This document shows positions 49,964 to 63,200 of a DNA stretch of 64,000 nt, in pieces. The notes beneath the pieces were generated by a model that was given only the letters and a program-made list of their open reading frames with translations, ran no database searches and was not told the origin of the DNA. Location: NCBI RefSeq assembly GCF_047495875.1, contig NC_092464.1, positions 27,684,865-27,748,864 on the forward strand, given 5' to 3'. The first letter of the stretch is position 1. Each line of letters begins with the position of its first letter. Both the position numbers and the translations under genes were made by a program. The DNA is from Pithys albifrons albifrons (lineage: Eukaryota > Chordata > Aves > Passeriformes > Thamnophilidae).

Positions 49964-51204
49964 ACTTATGTGAGGAAGGGGAGAAACTGTTACCTTTCTT
50001 TCAATCTACCCTGTAGTGCTTCTGCTTTTCTAGACCAGCAAATATTAGTAGCACTTGCATGTGTCCTCTTTACTGCGATCTTAACTGCTTTTGAGATAAG
50101 AGGTGATCAATCTTCATAACATTATAATGTAGTCACAATTATCTAAATTTTACATATGGAAAAGTTGAAGGACTAAGGCCTTGAGTTAGTCAGGGTTACA
50201 CTGATAATGTTACCCAATCCAGGATTAGATGTCCTCTATTTTGACTTGGTAGCCACCGATCTGTCTAGCGAACCATGATGACTCCTGTTGTTGTTCTAGT
50301 ATAGTCATGAGAGATCAGAGATTATACTGCTTGGATTAATTTAAAAGAATCAGAAAACATGTAAAGTTGGTGATATTGTGTTAGCCCTTACTAAAGTTCA
50401 CAAGAAAATTATTCCTGTGAACATGTAAATTTGAAGAAATCATCTCAAATATAACAGTACCTCACTTTGTGCTTTCGTTTATACGGATATGCTTTCTTGT
50501 CTCAAATGTGTATTAACATTTAACTTCAAATAATTACATACGTAGTTTTTGTTTATCTCCTTCCAAAGCAAATTTGCTCCTTCATTTAGATAATTTTAAT
50601 GTGCTTATGCCTGTTATTGGCACTCAATAGCAGACCATAGTGTTGATACTTTTTTGGTTGGTATTGGTAAAAATCATGTTTAATATGAGAACAGTAGTGA
50701 ATTGGAATTCATTTGAAATGACTTACAGTTTTTTGAATTTGAAGTCTAATGTGAGAAATAATAAAGAACTGGCTCCTACCAGTGAGTATAATTTTTAAGT
50801 TTTCACTGATCTATTTTTAGCAAACGTCCTCATGTATGACTTTGCATAATATGATTTTCTGCAAATAAAAAGAAATCTTGATTAATTCCTATCTTATTAA
50901 TTCTGTTACAGGGCTGGTTGCATTATCTTAGTATCTCTTAATTTTTGAAGTTCTGATTTTGATTTTATGCTTTTTCAAAATCTCTAGGCATTTTTTCAAT
51001 TCAGTGTTCAATGTTTTTAATGTGTCTACAGCTTCTATATCTTTATTTGTCTCAACTACTTTTTTCAGCTTTAAAACCCTCTTTCTTAGAAAATACATAT
51101 TAAAATTTATTTTCGTAACAAATATGTCTTCTAAATCCCTGCCAAGAAAGCATGCTGTCATCAGAATGAATTCAGCAGCATGTCATTGTAAAGATTAACA
51201 GTCT

Positions 51205-51300
51205 TATCTAGTGGAAGTTGTCCCTGCTCATGGCAGGGAGGTGGGAACTAGATGATGTTTAAGATCCCTTCCAGTCCAGACCACTGTATAATTCTGTGAT
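51205..51300 (+). mobile_element. CR1 LINE 3' tail, plus strand
   Basis: Short sense CR1 end: gtggaagttgtccctgctca, then tggcagggaggtggg, aactagatgatg, gatcccttccag, and the terminal attctgtgat. It is only the last 95 or so bases of a CR1, as is common for heavily 5'-truncated copies. Confidence 0.88.
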
Positions 51301-51616
51301 TAAACTGTGGCAAGTAGTTACAGTAATGAATAGATTACAGATGTGGTAGAATGAAAATGGTGAAATAGGGTGCATCTCTTTTGAAGGTTAATTTCTGCTT
51401 TCAGAATCTTGGTTTTCAAAGTTAAATACTGTCAGGAGTATAAGAATGTCTTACTGGTTTTTTGCTTGCTTGCTTAAAATGTATGTTTCAGAGACTTCTT
51501 GAGGTGTCCGTTTGATTTATTGACTTTTGAATTCATCTTAAACCCAAACACTTCAATGTATTTCCTTTTCTGCTTTTGTGACTGTAGTCTTAAAAAGAAA
51601 ATCTTTCACTTTGCAG

Positions 51617-51785
51617 GCAGTGCTCAGAGTGTGACCAAGCAGGTAGCAGTGACATGGAGGCTGATATTGCTATGGAAACCTTACCAGATGGGACCAAAAG
51701 ATCAAGGAGGCAGATTAAGGAACCAGTGAAATTTGTTCCTCAGGATGTGCCAACAGAACCGAAGAAAATTCCAATCAGAAACACG
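51617..51785 (+). CDS. PHF14: PHF14 exon: end of PHD3 and basic linker
   Basis: A 169-bp exon (acceptor actttgcag, donor ACG|gtaaat), phase 2 to phase 0. It completes Trp688 and gives residues 689-744: QCSECDQAGSSDMEADIAME, TLPDGTKRSRRQIKEPVKFV and PQDVPTEPKKIPIRNT. QCSEC supplies the last CxxC of PHD3. KRSRRQIKEP is a basic cluster. In mammalian PHF14 as I recall it, the next segment starts RTRGRKRSFV and leads to the fourth PHD finger; I did not find it downstream in this window. Confidence 0.97.
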
Positions 51786-51969
51786 GTAAATGATGGTGTT
51801 TTTATGAGACTCATATTCATAATAATAATAACATTGTTTCATATGACTTATGTTGTGGACATTCGGAATTGCAGGATTTCAGTTTGATTGATGTTCTATT
51901 GTTGTTATATGTTTAATTTCCTCTGCTGAGTGCTTTATTACTCATGTTAAATACATTGTTTTGCTACAG

Positions 51970-52041
51970 AAAAAAGCTGGGAAACATGGTACTGAACTGA
52001 AGAGCTCTACAAGCTTAAGGAAAAATTCAGTTTGCACTTAA
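51970..52041 (+). CDS. PHF14: possible alternative terminal exon of PHF14
   Basis: Only 184 bases after the 51785 donor there is an acceptor-like ttgttttgctacag ending at 51969, in the correct phase 0. It is followed by 23 codons (KKAGKHGTELKSSTSLRKNS, then VCT) and a TAA. Splicing here would give a protein lacking the fourth PHD finger. The peptide is lysine- and serine-rich and unlike the long-isoform continuation I remember. I see no clear AATAAA within the next kilobase, which counts against it. Chance is a serious alternative. Confidence 0.3.
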   Translation, partial: KKAGKHGTELKSSTSLRKNSVCT

Positions 52042-53420
52042 ACTTAGCCATTTCAGCTCTTCTTCACTGTAGTACTAAACGCACATACTAGGCTAGATTT
52101 AAATCCATCAAATTGCCAATTATAGCTATAAAGTAATTAGTAATATCCTTAAATACAGACAACCTGCTGACTGACCACAGATTTTGTCACAAGTGGTCAC
52201 AAGACCCTTTTTTCAGTTTATTTGGCTTCCTAGTTTTATTAGTCATTTTGTGTTTTCTTAAACTTTCATGGTGGATAGCTTTTTGAGAAGAGAAGCAAAA
52301 TCTCTTGCTTTCTGTACTGTTGAAATATTTAGCATCTTATTTTCATTTGAAAGCTGAACATTTTTATTAATCACTCTGCTCTTTTCCTTAAAAGTTTGCT
52401 CTCCTACCTGTTTGTAAAACAAGGATTTTCAGAAATGTTATGTCACATTATGTATAAGTAGTATACAAAAGTATCAAAAGGCGTTTAGGTCCGTTTTAGG
52501 TGATGAGTAGAGTTCCCATGACTCTTTGAACATCTTCCAATATATCTGGTTCATCTGTCAATACATTTCTTAATATCAGGGAATATTTAAACCCTCTCAT
52601 GTTAAGGTCAGACAAACTTCAGCTCTCATGCAGGACAGCTTTATTGTCTTCACAGAACTTTCCAGACTTATGATTATACTAGCAGATACCATAACTTAAC
52701 TTCTGAGCGTACACTGATAGGACTAAGCAAGTATTTTCCTTACCTAAGCTTAAATGTTTGCTTTAATTTTGGGCCACAACTTTGATATCCCTAATAGTTT
52801 CCTTTTCCTGGTCTATGACTAAGAAGACCTTTAAGAATGACTGAAGCCAAACTGACGAATTTAGCTTGAACTATTAGGAGTGTTAGTAATCCAAAATTAA
52901 AGTCTGAGAACCTTTTTTCTTTCTTTTTCTCATTGAGGTAAAGTACCCTTCTTCCTTACGTGTAAGAATGAATAGAATCTTACAGCTGCCTGGATGGATT
53001 GAACTCACTGTTGCCATGCTATTGTTCACACAGAAAGAAAACTTACCTGGTGGTCTTGCTTACTCAACCCTTTGCATCTTGTGTCCCCTTTTTCTTCTTT
53101 CTCTCTCTCCACTCTCTTTATACCTAATGTAGTGATATTAGTGTGTGGGGATTCATGATTCTGGGAGGACTAAAGAGAAATAATATTGCAAGAAAGACAT
53201 TGATAGTAGTAACAAACAAAGAAGCAATATAAGGCATTGTTCAGAAATTCACAGGAAGCCAAGATTGATCTGTTCTAAGGCCCATGTAATAACTGCCAAC
53301 CTTCTGTGCTAAATGAAGCGATGTCTAATTGCTCTGAGGTGTCCCCCCTATGCTGTGTCACTGTGATGTGCTACACTGGTGATTTGGCACCTCATGTATT
53401 ACATAGTGTATCTGCACATA

Positions 53421-53549
53421 TGTCTCGGTTTGAGGGGAAAAACCAAAATGTTTTACCCACAAGCAGGGGAGGGGCCTCCTCCACAATAATCACACCACTC
53501 TTTATCAAATTTAAGAAAAGGAATTTTAATACAAGAAGGATAACTGCTA

Positions 53550-53581
<32 letters not shown>

Positions 53582-54117
53582 GACTAGTGCAACCCACTTC
53601 CCCAACACCATAAGAGAAAAAAAAAAAAAACAACAACAACAAAACCCAGCAGGTTTTCCTCCGGGAGAAAAGGTTATACTTAAGTGTCCTTGTCACAGCC
53701 CGCTGGCTGCAGAGTGAGTTTCAGTCCCTCTCCAGCGAAACAGACGAGCAGTGGGCTTTTCAGATGGACTCAGTCTCTTCCCCCTGTGTTCCCCGTCCAA
53801 GAAGCAGAAAGGTACGAGCAACCAGCAGCAAATCCAAGGCAGGTAGCAGCACGGCAGGAAAAAGTAATCCGAAGTAGGCAGCGGCAAGACAGCCAGGGAA
53901 AACCCCAGCAGTAACCAGCAGGGCAGCCTGCCTCCTTGGAGCCCCCACTCCCCCGTTCCGCCGAGCCAAGACTGAGGAGAATATCCAAAAAAAAACCAAA
54001 AGAGACAAACCTGCCCCCACCCCAGCGATCACAGTTAACTGCTTCTTTTGTTAACCGCTGGCCTGGGCAGTTAAGTGGCAGGGGAGAGAATTTACATAAT
54101 AATCCCAAACTACAACA
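53421..54117. mobile_element. solo LTR of an endogenous retrovirus
   Basis: A 697-bp block starting tgtctcggtttgagg and ending ctacaaca, so it has the 5'-TG...CA-3' LTR ends. It is flanked by the 5-bp direct repeat acata (53416-53420 and 54118-54122). No internal gag, pol or env sequence lies next to it, so it is a solo LTR left by recombination. Inside are an (AT)n run (about 53548-53574), an A-rich run with caa repeats (about 53622-53645) and a GC-rich right half unlike the surrounding intron. A 5-bp duplication fits ERVL-type elements, but the family is not established. ORFs over it (for example 53770-54147 minus) are not genes. Transcriptional orientation is uncertain. Confidence 0.85.
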
Positions 54118-54314
54118 ACATATTATGACATGTAATACAGAGATCAACTGACTTTGAGTGGACTATGTGTTGGCACTGTATGGCATTGCACTGTGGAAAA
54201 AATTACTGCTACCAGTCTGATAAAAAGACTCCTGATAGAGTGTTTCCAGTAGGATGTTTATGATAGTGGAAAAATGGAGAAACATTACTAATTCTATTTT
54301 TATATTATCTGAGT

Positions 54315-55560
54315 GTTACACCCCTCTGGGCCCTTCACCACTTTTGGTGCCCTCCTTTGGATGCCCTTTAGTAGCTCCAATAGCTTTTTATCTTTCTCAT
54401 ATTGTGGCACCCAAATCTCCACACAGTATTCAAGGTGAGGTTCCCCCAGTGCAGAGCAGAGCAGAACAATCCCTTCCCTCAGCTGGCTGGGGGTGCTTTG
54501 CCTGATGCCCCCCCAGGACACAGTTGTCCTTGATGGCTGCCAGGGCACTGCTTACTCATCCTCAACTTGACATCGACCAAGATCCACAGGTCCCTTTCCA
54601 TGGCACTGCTCTCCAGCCTCATTTGCTGGCCTGTATATCCAGGATTGCCTTGTCCAAGGTGCTGGATCTGGCTCTTGCCTTTGTTAAACTTCATCCAGTT
54701 GGTGATTGTGCAGCCCTCTTATTTGTCTAAGTCCCTCTGCAGGGCCTCTCTGCCATCGAGCAAGTCAACAGCTTCACTTTATTTAGTATCATTGGCAAAC
54801 TTACTTGGTATGCCTTTGAGTCCTGTGTCCAACTGGTTCATGAAAATGTTGAAAAGAATTGGACCTAAGGCAGAGCATTACAGAATCCAGCTCGTGACTG
54901 GTTGCCAGTCTGATCTTACCCCATTTTACTGTAACCTCAGGATATTAAGTTTGACGAGATGGACTTTACCCTCATGAAGCTGTGGTGGCTGTGACCAATG
55001 ACTTTTTGTTCTTCAAGTGTTTTTCAGCATCTCCTAGAACAATCTTCTCTGTAATTTTACCAGTCATTGAAGTGAGACAGACAGATCTGTAGTCAGGGTC
55101 ATCCTTCTTGCCCTTCTTGAAAACTGGGATAACATTTATGAGCTTCCAGTCAGCTGGGACCTCTCTAGGACAATTCAAAGATGACATAGAGAGGCCTTAT
55201 GATGACTTCAGCCAGCTCTTTGAGTATTCTCCAATGAATCCCATCGGGCCCCATAGACTTACATGGGTCCAGCTGGAGCAGCAGATCCCATGCAAGTTCA
55301 GGATGAACTGGGAGTTTATCAGTCTCACAGCCATGGTCTTCAGCTCAGGGCAGACGCCACGTACCCTGTCATTAGTGTTGAGGAGAGGGGCAAAGAAAGC
55401 ATTAAACACATCTGCCTTGTCTGTGTCTTTGTTTGTGAGGTGACCGTCCTCATCCTGGAATGGACTGATGCTATTTCTGCAGTGTAGACCAGCTCTTCCA
55501 AAGAAATTGGGGGACAGAGAGAAAGTCCAGCCATTTGACTTCATTATTTTGGAGACAGCA
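54315..55560 (-). mobile_element. CR1 LINE fragment, minus strand
   Basis: Minus-strand peptides match the CR1 RT and its C-terminal part: SALGEPHLEYCVEIWVPQYE (54300-54548), then MSKQCPGSHQGQ (54479-54694), PADWKLINVIPVFKKGKKDD and SVCLTSMTGKITEKIVLG (54972-55187), and DTDKADVFNAFFAPLLN (55197-55646). They lie in different frames with stops between, so the copy is dead. Both the terminal 3' UTR and the 5' part are missing. It is only about 200 bp to the right of the solo LTR. Confidence 0.9.
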
Positions 55561-56765
55561 GCTATCATAGTGTGCATTAAAATGCAAGTTTGTAAGGTGA
55601 CCTTTCTGATTTTAAACTTCCAAAGAAAGACCATGTAAGTGAACATATAAGGGTAAATTTAAACACATCCTGATTTTACTCTGAGCCAGGGTCTGTACAA
55701 ATAGCAAATGAATGTAAATAAACAAGACATTAGGTCTTTATACTTAATTCTGTTGTATAATGGTTGTAATTGCAGAGAGAATTGAATTACTTGTTTATGG
55801 TTTATACCTTTCTAGCCATGCATAGTGACCTTTTAAACATTTTTTTCATTTCAGTGTATAACTTTTTAAGCCAGGTTTATTTAAAATCTGTAATCTCTAT
55901 AATTTCAATTTCACACTTGTTATAAGCATAACAAATTATTATTTCTTCTGCTAGTTAATTTCAGATAAATTAATAGCTGACGATTAGCTAATAGAAATCA
56001 ATAGCTAATTGCATAAACCGGAGTTCTATAAACACTTTTTTGTATTTCTTATAAATCTGAATATGTTTTTTAACATTTACTTTTCAAATTTGTACAGTTT
56101 TTTTTCTATTGGATATATTTTTATACAGATTAAAAGTACACAATAATTATTTCTTTAGAAAATACTTTAAAGAGATGCAAATAGTGTTTTGCAGCAGTAC
56201 GTTGAAGTGATTAATGCTTTTTCCTCTGCTCAGCTACGTATGTTCAGATTTTCAGAATCTTTTTGAGGTGATCCATATTATAAAAAAATCAGCTTTTAAC
56301 AAATGTCAACCTCATATGCTATCCTTGAGTAAAAAAGAATACACAGATTATTTTTTTTGCTGAACATGTCATTGCTAAAATAATTTTGTTAGTCTGGTGT
56401 CATATTTTTGCAAAATAAGGATTCTCCTGTCCTTCAAGAAAAATTATCTGAAGTGTATTTCAGCGAATGTTTAAAAATGTCATAAACTGTGCTCTGCCTA
56501 CTGTATGTGCTGTTATTTGGAAGTGTAATGGAGTTTCTGTAAGAAATGTCACATGCATACATATATGCACATATTCTAAAGAAATTTTGTGCAGCTGGAG
56601 CTTGCTGTGTGTTCTAAGAGGTGATAAGGAGTGCTTTTTCCTGTGATTCTCGTGTATCTTTTGAAGTTAAGTAGTGTGTATGTTGCTGAATATTTCATTT
56701 TTCAATAAATGCTTTCAGCTCCTGGTACTCTGCTGAGCATATTAGAGGCTGGTTTTTGTGGATTT

Positions 56766-57230
56766 TGTTTGTTTGTGGGGTTTTTTTTGGTTTTTGGTTG
56801 GTTGGGGTTTTGTTGCCTCCCTTTTTTTTTTGGTGCAAATTACTATTTTTATTCCTTTTTGTTGAGAGGCAACTATCTACCCAATGTTATAAAGGTGAGA
56901 GACTTTTTTTAAAGGCATTTTGACAACTTAATATTTGAGACCTGTAAATAAAGCCTCCTGATAGCAAATTTATTTTTGTTACTTAGAAGGAGAAAATATT
57001 TTTTCTGTAATTGCATTGTATAAAATCCAGATGAACAGTGATTTTTCTGTTTATCAGTAAAAAGCCTGCCTTTGACAGAAAGAATTATTAGCCAACACTA
57101 TGCTGTTCATTCTTGAGAACATGGAAGAAAGCAAATCTGTACCTGAGGGACTCCAGTTTTAAAAAACAAACCAACCAACCAATCGCAAAACCACAAAACC
57201 AACCAACCAAACCCCACAAAAACCAAACAG
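56766..57230. repeat. inverted pair of GT-rich and CA-rich tracts
   Basis: A tract at 56766-56813 (gtttgtttgtggggtttt, then ggtttttggttggttgg) and a tract at 57156-57230 (acaaaccaaccaaccaatcg, then aaaccaaccaaccaaacccc) are imperfect reverse complements about 350 bases apart. They could fold into a hairpin in RNA. They may be simple sequence that arose independently. Confidence 0.7.
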
Positions 57231-60200
57231 AAACATAAAAACCCAAATCCACAAAGCACCTGCAAACTGTTCTTAGTTGTTGTATATACTGCTTTTGTTT
57301 TAAAAATAAATACTGATATTTAGAGTAGTTTAGTATTTCCTGTTATTTTTGTCAAATAGGAAAAGATAGCAGAAGAGTGGTTTGTTGTTTTTTCCTTTTT
57401 TTTTTTTGTTATCAAGTATATGAAAGATAAAACAGGATTGTTATCTTGTATTTAAATAAAGCATTTCTACCAAACTGGTTTCCAAATTTCTATTGTGTAA
57501 CGTAATTATATGATGTCAGAAATTCACATTTGCGTAAAAGTTGCCTGCAAGAGGAAAACAGAACATCAGCTCCATTTTGAATGTAAGTATCAGTGCTTCA
57601 TAGAAACAGGAAATAGTTGGAACCTACTTATCCATCTTATCATTCCTAATTTTAATTAGCATTGTCAGTGATTTGTCAACTCATTTAAATACAACTTCTC
57701 AATAAGTACCTATAAGACCTTTTAAATCAACTACCTATTACGGTGGTTTTGACATACAGAATTTAAAAGATTTAATTGCTGTCAAATGAGCATTATTGCT
57801 CTAGAAAAATATCACAAGTCACTCAGCTTTCTGAAACATAAGGTTTTCCTTATAAAGAACATTGTAAAATACTTTGTTTTCTTCATCTCTGAATATGAAA
57901 GCCCAACTTCTATGACATATCAAAACAAACATAAAAACTAATTCATCTAGGTTGCCAAATACATGGAGGTATGATAGTATAGGACTTTTCTTTTGGATTG
58001 AGATCAAATATAGAACAAAGTGAAAGAAGATGCAGCTGTTCCATAATGTTTGGAATGAATGGAGTGAATCAGAGTTTTGCATTTTGGGGTTTTTTTTTCT
58101 GTTCTGCTTTTGTTTGGGGCTTGGGGATTGATTGATTGGTTGATTTGGTTTCTAAGAAAATAGGAAAAAAAGAAAACCTACAGATAAAAGATCCCTTGTT
58201 TTTGATGCACTAAAGACATGAAGAGATGGACTTATTTTCCAAATGGTATTCCAATAGTGTAAACACTGGTATCTCTGTAAGTAAAGATAATTAGCGTAAC
58301 TCTCACTTCTGTAAATAAGTACACTTAAGTTCAGTTTTCCAGAAAAGAATCCGTTGTTTTAGCAACACATGCAAACTGAGCTTTTCTTGCTTTTTTGTCC
58401 TCCTTCTCTTTCAGTTCTCCAAATGTGTGCTTTGGAGGAAGTTAATATTAGAAAAGATAAAAAGTAATCCTGCTAATTCTCAATTTCTGTTATACTTTTT
58501 AGCCTGAGAAACAGATATTTCAAGTTAATTGCTAGATTCAGTAATAGTGTAGCTTGATTTTTGCTTTTCTGGAAAATAAAAGTTTTCAAGGCAATGGAAA
58601 CTAAAAAAAATAGATAAAATGACATTCTGTGTAATTAAGCTTCATAGTTGACTTGTTTCTCTTTATAATCTTATTTTGATTTACTGCTGTTTCTTTTTGT
58701 CTGATAGTTCCCATTTTATTACTGTCATCTTTCTGGAAAGTTAAATAATTATTTCTGAGATGGCTTTTGAATAGTAGAGATATGTACCATTTAAGGTGTT
58801 CGCTTTGATCTGTATTGAACAAGTGTGCCATCTGGTGTCTACATAGTTGTCCTTACCTTTATTTAAAATCATTTTATGCCTATGTGGTGCCATCAGTTGA
58901 AATTTTTTTCTGCCTTTTAACAATGCAAAGGGAGTCAAAGGAATTTTTTTCTGCAACTGGCTTCATTGTGACTTTTTCCTTTGCAAAGGAAGTTCATGAT
59001 AGTGAACTCTTCGTAAGGAGTGGATGAGATGTGGATTAAAAATTGCTGTCTTGTCAAAATGGTCATGGTTTATGGTTGATGTGATAGAGAGCATAATATC
59101 TGTGCAGTTTCAACTTGAGTGTCTTTTCAGAAATACAGTTTGTTTTATTCATGCTATTGATAGTGTGCACAGTGATTTCATTCAGTCGCTGTTTTGCTAT
59201 AGGGAAACTTACTCTATTTTCGCAGACTGTTCTGTTTTGCTTGTGTTTCATGTCAGAGAGTTCCTCTGTTCTGTAGTAATGAAATGACTCCTTACCATGA
59301 CCTCTTTGTTTGGAATGATTCTCTAGCATTCTAATGTTTACTGATTTCTTTTAATTTTTTGTCTTTGTATTGTCCTTAACAATATATGATAACAGCTGTG
59401 TAAGTGAGAGAGTTGGGGTTCAAAAGTTTTTGATATGTATGATATGTATCAATGAACCATAGTTTGATAAAAAGTAAAACTATGGCAGTCAGTCATTAAA
59501 ATTAGTGTGCCAGCTATAAGTTGACATAAGATAAAAATTAAAATGTCTGAAGAATTTAGATAGGAACCAGAATTAAAATATGCTGTCTTCTTATACTGGC
59601 TCTCTTTGCTGTGTATTTCAGGTAACTATGGGTCTTTTTCAAGCAGCCACTGTAGCCATAGATCTGTCAGGGAAACAGAAATATAATATGTGCTGTTTCA
59701 GAGAAGAAATGTGAGATTTACAGATCTACAGAAATCAAAAGCATCTAAAGTTCTTCACATTTTTCCATCTTATAATTGCAGCACAAAGAAACAGCTACAG
59801 ACTTTTTACAGAGAAAAGAAATTGCCATAATTCCAGTAGTTTTGAGAGTCAGGTGTCTTTAGCAATTTCATCAAATTTTTAATGTGAACTCTGGCACTAG
59901 TTTTAAACTATATGGAATTTTCAAAGGAAATGCACACTTTTCTAATTATTTAATGCACCACTAAACTCCAGAAGCACTTGGAATGCTGACTATATTTCCT
60001 GTGCTCAACTTTGTGAAGAAGAGTAATAATTGCCTTGCAGTGCCACCGCTGTTGGTGATAGCAGAAACTCCATGCCAAAAAGAAAAGCCCTGTGTATACG
60101 ACAGTATTGTTTCTGTCACATCCAAAGGTATAGAAGCACAATAAGAGCATAATAAGGATCATCATCTTTACTGTCAGTTGGCACAAGAAGTATGTGCTAA

Positions 60201-63200
60201 CATAGTGAAACCCCTAAATCTCCACAGCTAGAATGGCATGACCAGGTGTGTCAGGCCTCTTTGCTGCCTTTGTCTGTGTGTGCAAACAATTACAATCCCA
60301 ACCAGCTAACATATCAAGCAAAGGAGAAACAGTTAACTTCTCTATATCTTCTCATGTAGAAGAACTTAAACAGGTGATAGAATACATTTTTATCCTCCAG
60401 TATCACTTTGGTAAAAGCTCAAGAGGAGCATATACTTGTGACTCTTGGGAATCACATCCCTGATTTTGGTCAGTTGGCCAGGTCTGCATCAGTCCTGTCA
60501 GTTGTTTTATTTCAGCTGGCAAAGCAAAACTGGTCCAAGAGAGCATCCTGCCATTTATTGCTGTCTTTGGATAAACTGAATTATAGAACATGTCTTCCAG
60601 AGTCATAACAATGGGACAAGGATGGTTTTGGGTCATGTGGGCACCCATTCTGTTGTGTTCACCATTATCCTTTCACATCTGGAAGCTACCAACTTGTTGC
60701 ATCTGTGAGTGAGGGCAAATAGACTGTTTCTTTTGCAGGTTTCCTTTGCCGTTTTGCTTCCTTTGCTGTTTTGTGTTCTGTTTCCTTTCAAAGACTGAAG
60801 GATTCATCCTAGGCTTTCTTTTTTTTCCCTTACAGTTGTCTTTGATTTGTGTCATCTATGGAATTTATTTTTCTGACAATATTCAAAGTCTTACAGTCAC
60901 TCTATTATCTGATCTTATTAATTTTATGTGTTTCATGTTGTTGTTCATTTATTACCAAGTTGCTTATTAAAACAAAAAATGCAAAATTTAAGCATTCACT
61001 TCTAGCTTTTCCAAATTCAGAGTGGAGACTCCCACTTCAGTCTTTCTTTTTCTCCTACTGTTGAGTTTGAACCCATTGTTGATCACATTTTTCCACAACA
61101 TTTTTTCATTCCATTTTGGGCAGTTCTTTAACTGTCTGATTTTTTTTTTTGTAAAGCATCATGAACACACCACTTCCTTTCACGGGTCACCCCATATCCC
61201 TCAGATATATTTGACCTACATCACATTGTATTTTTTATGACCTCATCATTCATTATTAATTCCTTATGTCAGTATTCTGTTTTTCAGCTATTTTTGTCCC
61301 AATTCTTTTAGTTCCCTAATCCAATATGCAAGTTTCCACTCTGCAACAGCAGAATGCTGCACAGATTGATACTTTTGTGACACAAACCACAATGGCTGAA
61401 GGAAATCAATTTTTTATTTATCTTTCCCTTGGCTATGGAAGTGTATACCATACAGTTCTCCTACTTTGTTTTCTTTTTTTTTTCCCCAAAGGCTTTCTCT
61501 GACATTCTTACGTGTGTTTTATTACTTTCATTATATGTTATAAAATTATATGTATTTTATGGAATATTTTAGTAGTTATCAGATCATTACAAACTATATT
61601 AAACAGCAGCAAACCAATGTTGTTTTTTTTCCTACTTCTCTTTCTTTTCATGTTTGATAGCTATTTGCATGTCATGCCCATCTTGTAGTGTTTTGTGTGA
61701 ATTTTTAGAACATCAGGGAGGGAGAGGCTGGATTTTCTTTTTTCCAAATATTAAAAGCAAAGTCAGAAGTTAATGAAATAGCTGAAATAAGTGAAATGGT
61801 GTATGCTATAATACTGTGGGATGGTTCTTCAACCTCTACAGAAGCTTTGAAGTAAAAGACAAAAGGGGACATTGTTAATCTTTAGGTTTCATTTACTCAG
61901 AGCATTACTCTTTTCAGAGGAAGGTCATTAAAATTGCTGTGAACGCTAAACCTTAGTAAGATATTTTTGGAAAAGATGGCTTGCTTTTACCTTTATGATT
62001 TCATTGAATCAAATGACTCAGTCTCTTTACCCAAGGAACATAATCTTATGGAATTTTAAAGAGTTTAATTAGAAGTTTATTTGATTATGTATAAGCATGT
62101 GATTTCCCCCTCAAAATATTAGACTAAAGAGGACTTGAAAGAAGAATTTAATCTATTTCATCTTTTATAATTTTTAACTTTTTAATCAAAGTTTTTCTTT
62201 TGTTCATGTTTAAAAATATTTCTGTTTTATGCTTTCATCTTTTAATTCCTTGACCTTTCTTGATCTGCTGATTACTTTGGGATGTATTGCTAATGAAATA
62301 AGGCACTATTTTTCTCTTTCAGCTCAGTGTAAGGTATCTTCTCTGTAATGCAGCAGCTAGATATTTTGACTGTTAATTTCTAGAAAGAATAGTTTTTAAC
62401 TTGATTTTCTAACAAAAATACGTTATGTAATTACCTGCAGTGATAGTAGTATTGCCTTTAGTAACATGTAGACTCATCATTGCAAGGTTTGATTGAGAGC
62501 TATGTAGGCCTAGGGTAATTAAGTGCTGAGGTGTTTTTTAGAGCAACTGGATGGGAAGGATGAGGCCTAAGTAAGGAAGACATTCTCACTTTAGTTAGGG
62601 AACATAGAGAGAACTTTGGGATATGTTGGGAGGTGTTGTTAGGATGCAGTAGAGAAGGAAAGGTTAAGAAGTCACTAGAGAAAGGGAGGAATAGGAATAT
62701 TATGGTATAGTATCAGGAGGTCAAATTTTATTAGTTTGGCTGGTTTAAGCATCAGTTTATTCATTTATTTGTATTATTTAACTGCCATAGTGAAATAATG
62801 CATGGTCATGGCCTTGGCATGTTTGTCTGAATTTCTGGGACTGTTGAGGTCATACAGAATCATCCTTTAGCTACAGGCATATAATTTTAAATCTTAAGTT
62901 TCCTGTGTAGTAACCAGAAGTTGGTCCCTGCATGGTGGTTCCATTAATGCTGTGACTGCTAATGCTCAGTGGCTGGAATCTTACTCTAAATAGTAGGGAA
63001 GTGTCTGAGCCCATAGCACACTTAGCTCTTACTTGAGTGCCCACTGAATGAATTTCAAAGCTGTGCAATTACAGAATTTAGGATGAGACACATTCAAAGA
63101 GTTGCCAATCAGCTGTCATTTAATGTCAATAATAGAAATAATTCTTGAAAATGATTGAAAATATTTGAAGTAATTTTTTGCAGAAATCTTTTATGTCTAC

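Larger units (their letters stand above)
44362..51616 (+). other. PHF14: PHF14 intron with 5S-headed element and CR1 tail
   Basis: 7.3-kb GT-AG intron (gtaagc to ctttgcag). It contains a 24-bp tandem duplication at 49274-49321, a 5S-headed SINE-like element at 49645-49952 and a CR1 3' tail at 51205-51300. The rest is AT-rich, including a 149-codon minus-strand ORF at 47524-47973 that I do not recognise and judge to be chance. Confidence 0.88.

Noticed and set aside
53770..54147. 125-codon minus-strand ORF and overlapping ORFs on both strands.
   Set aside because: They sit in the GC-rich half of the solo LTR, where open frames arise by composition; LTRs of this type do not normally encode proteins.
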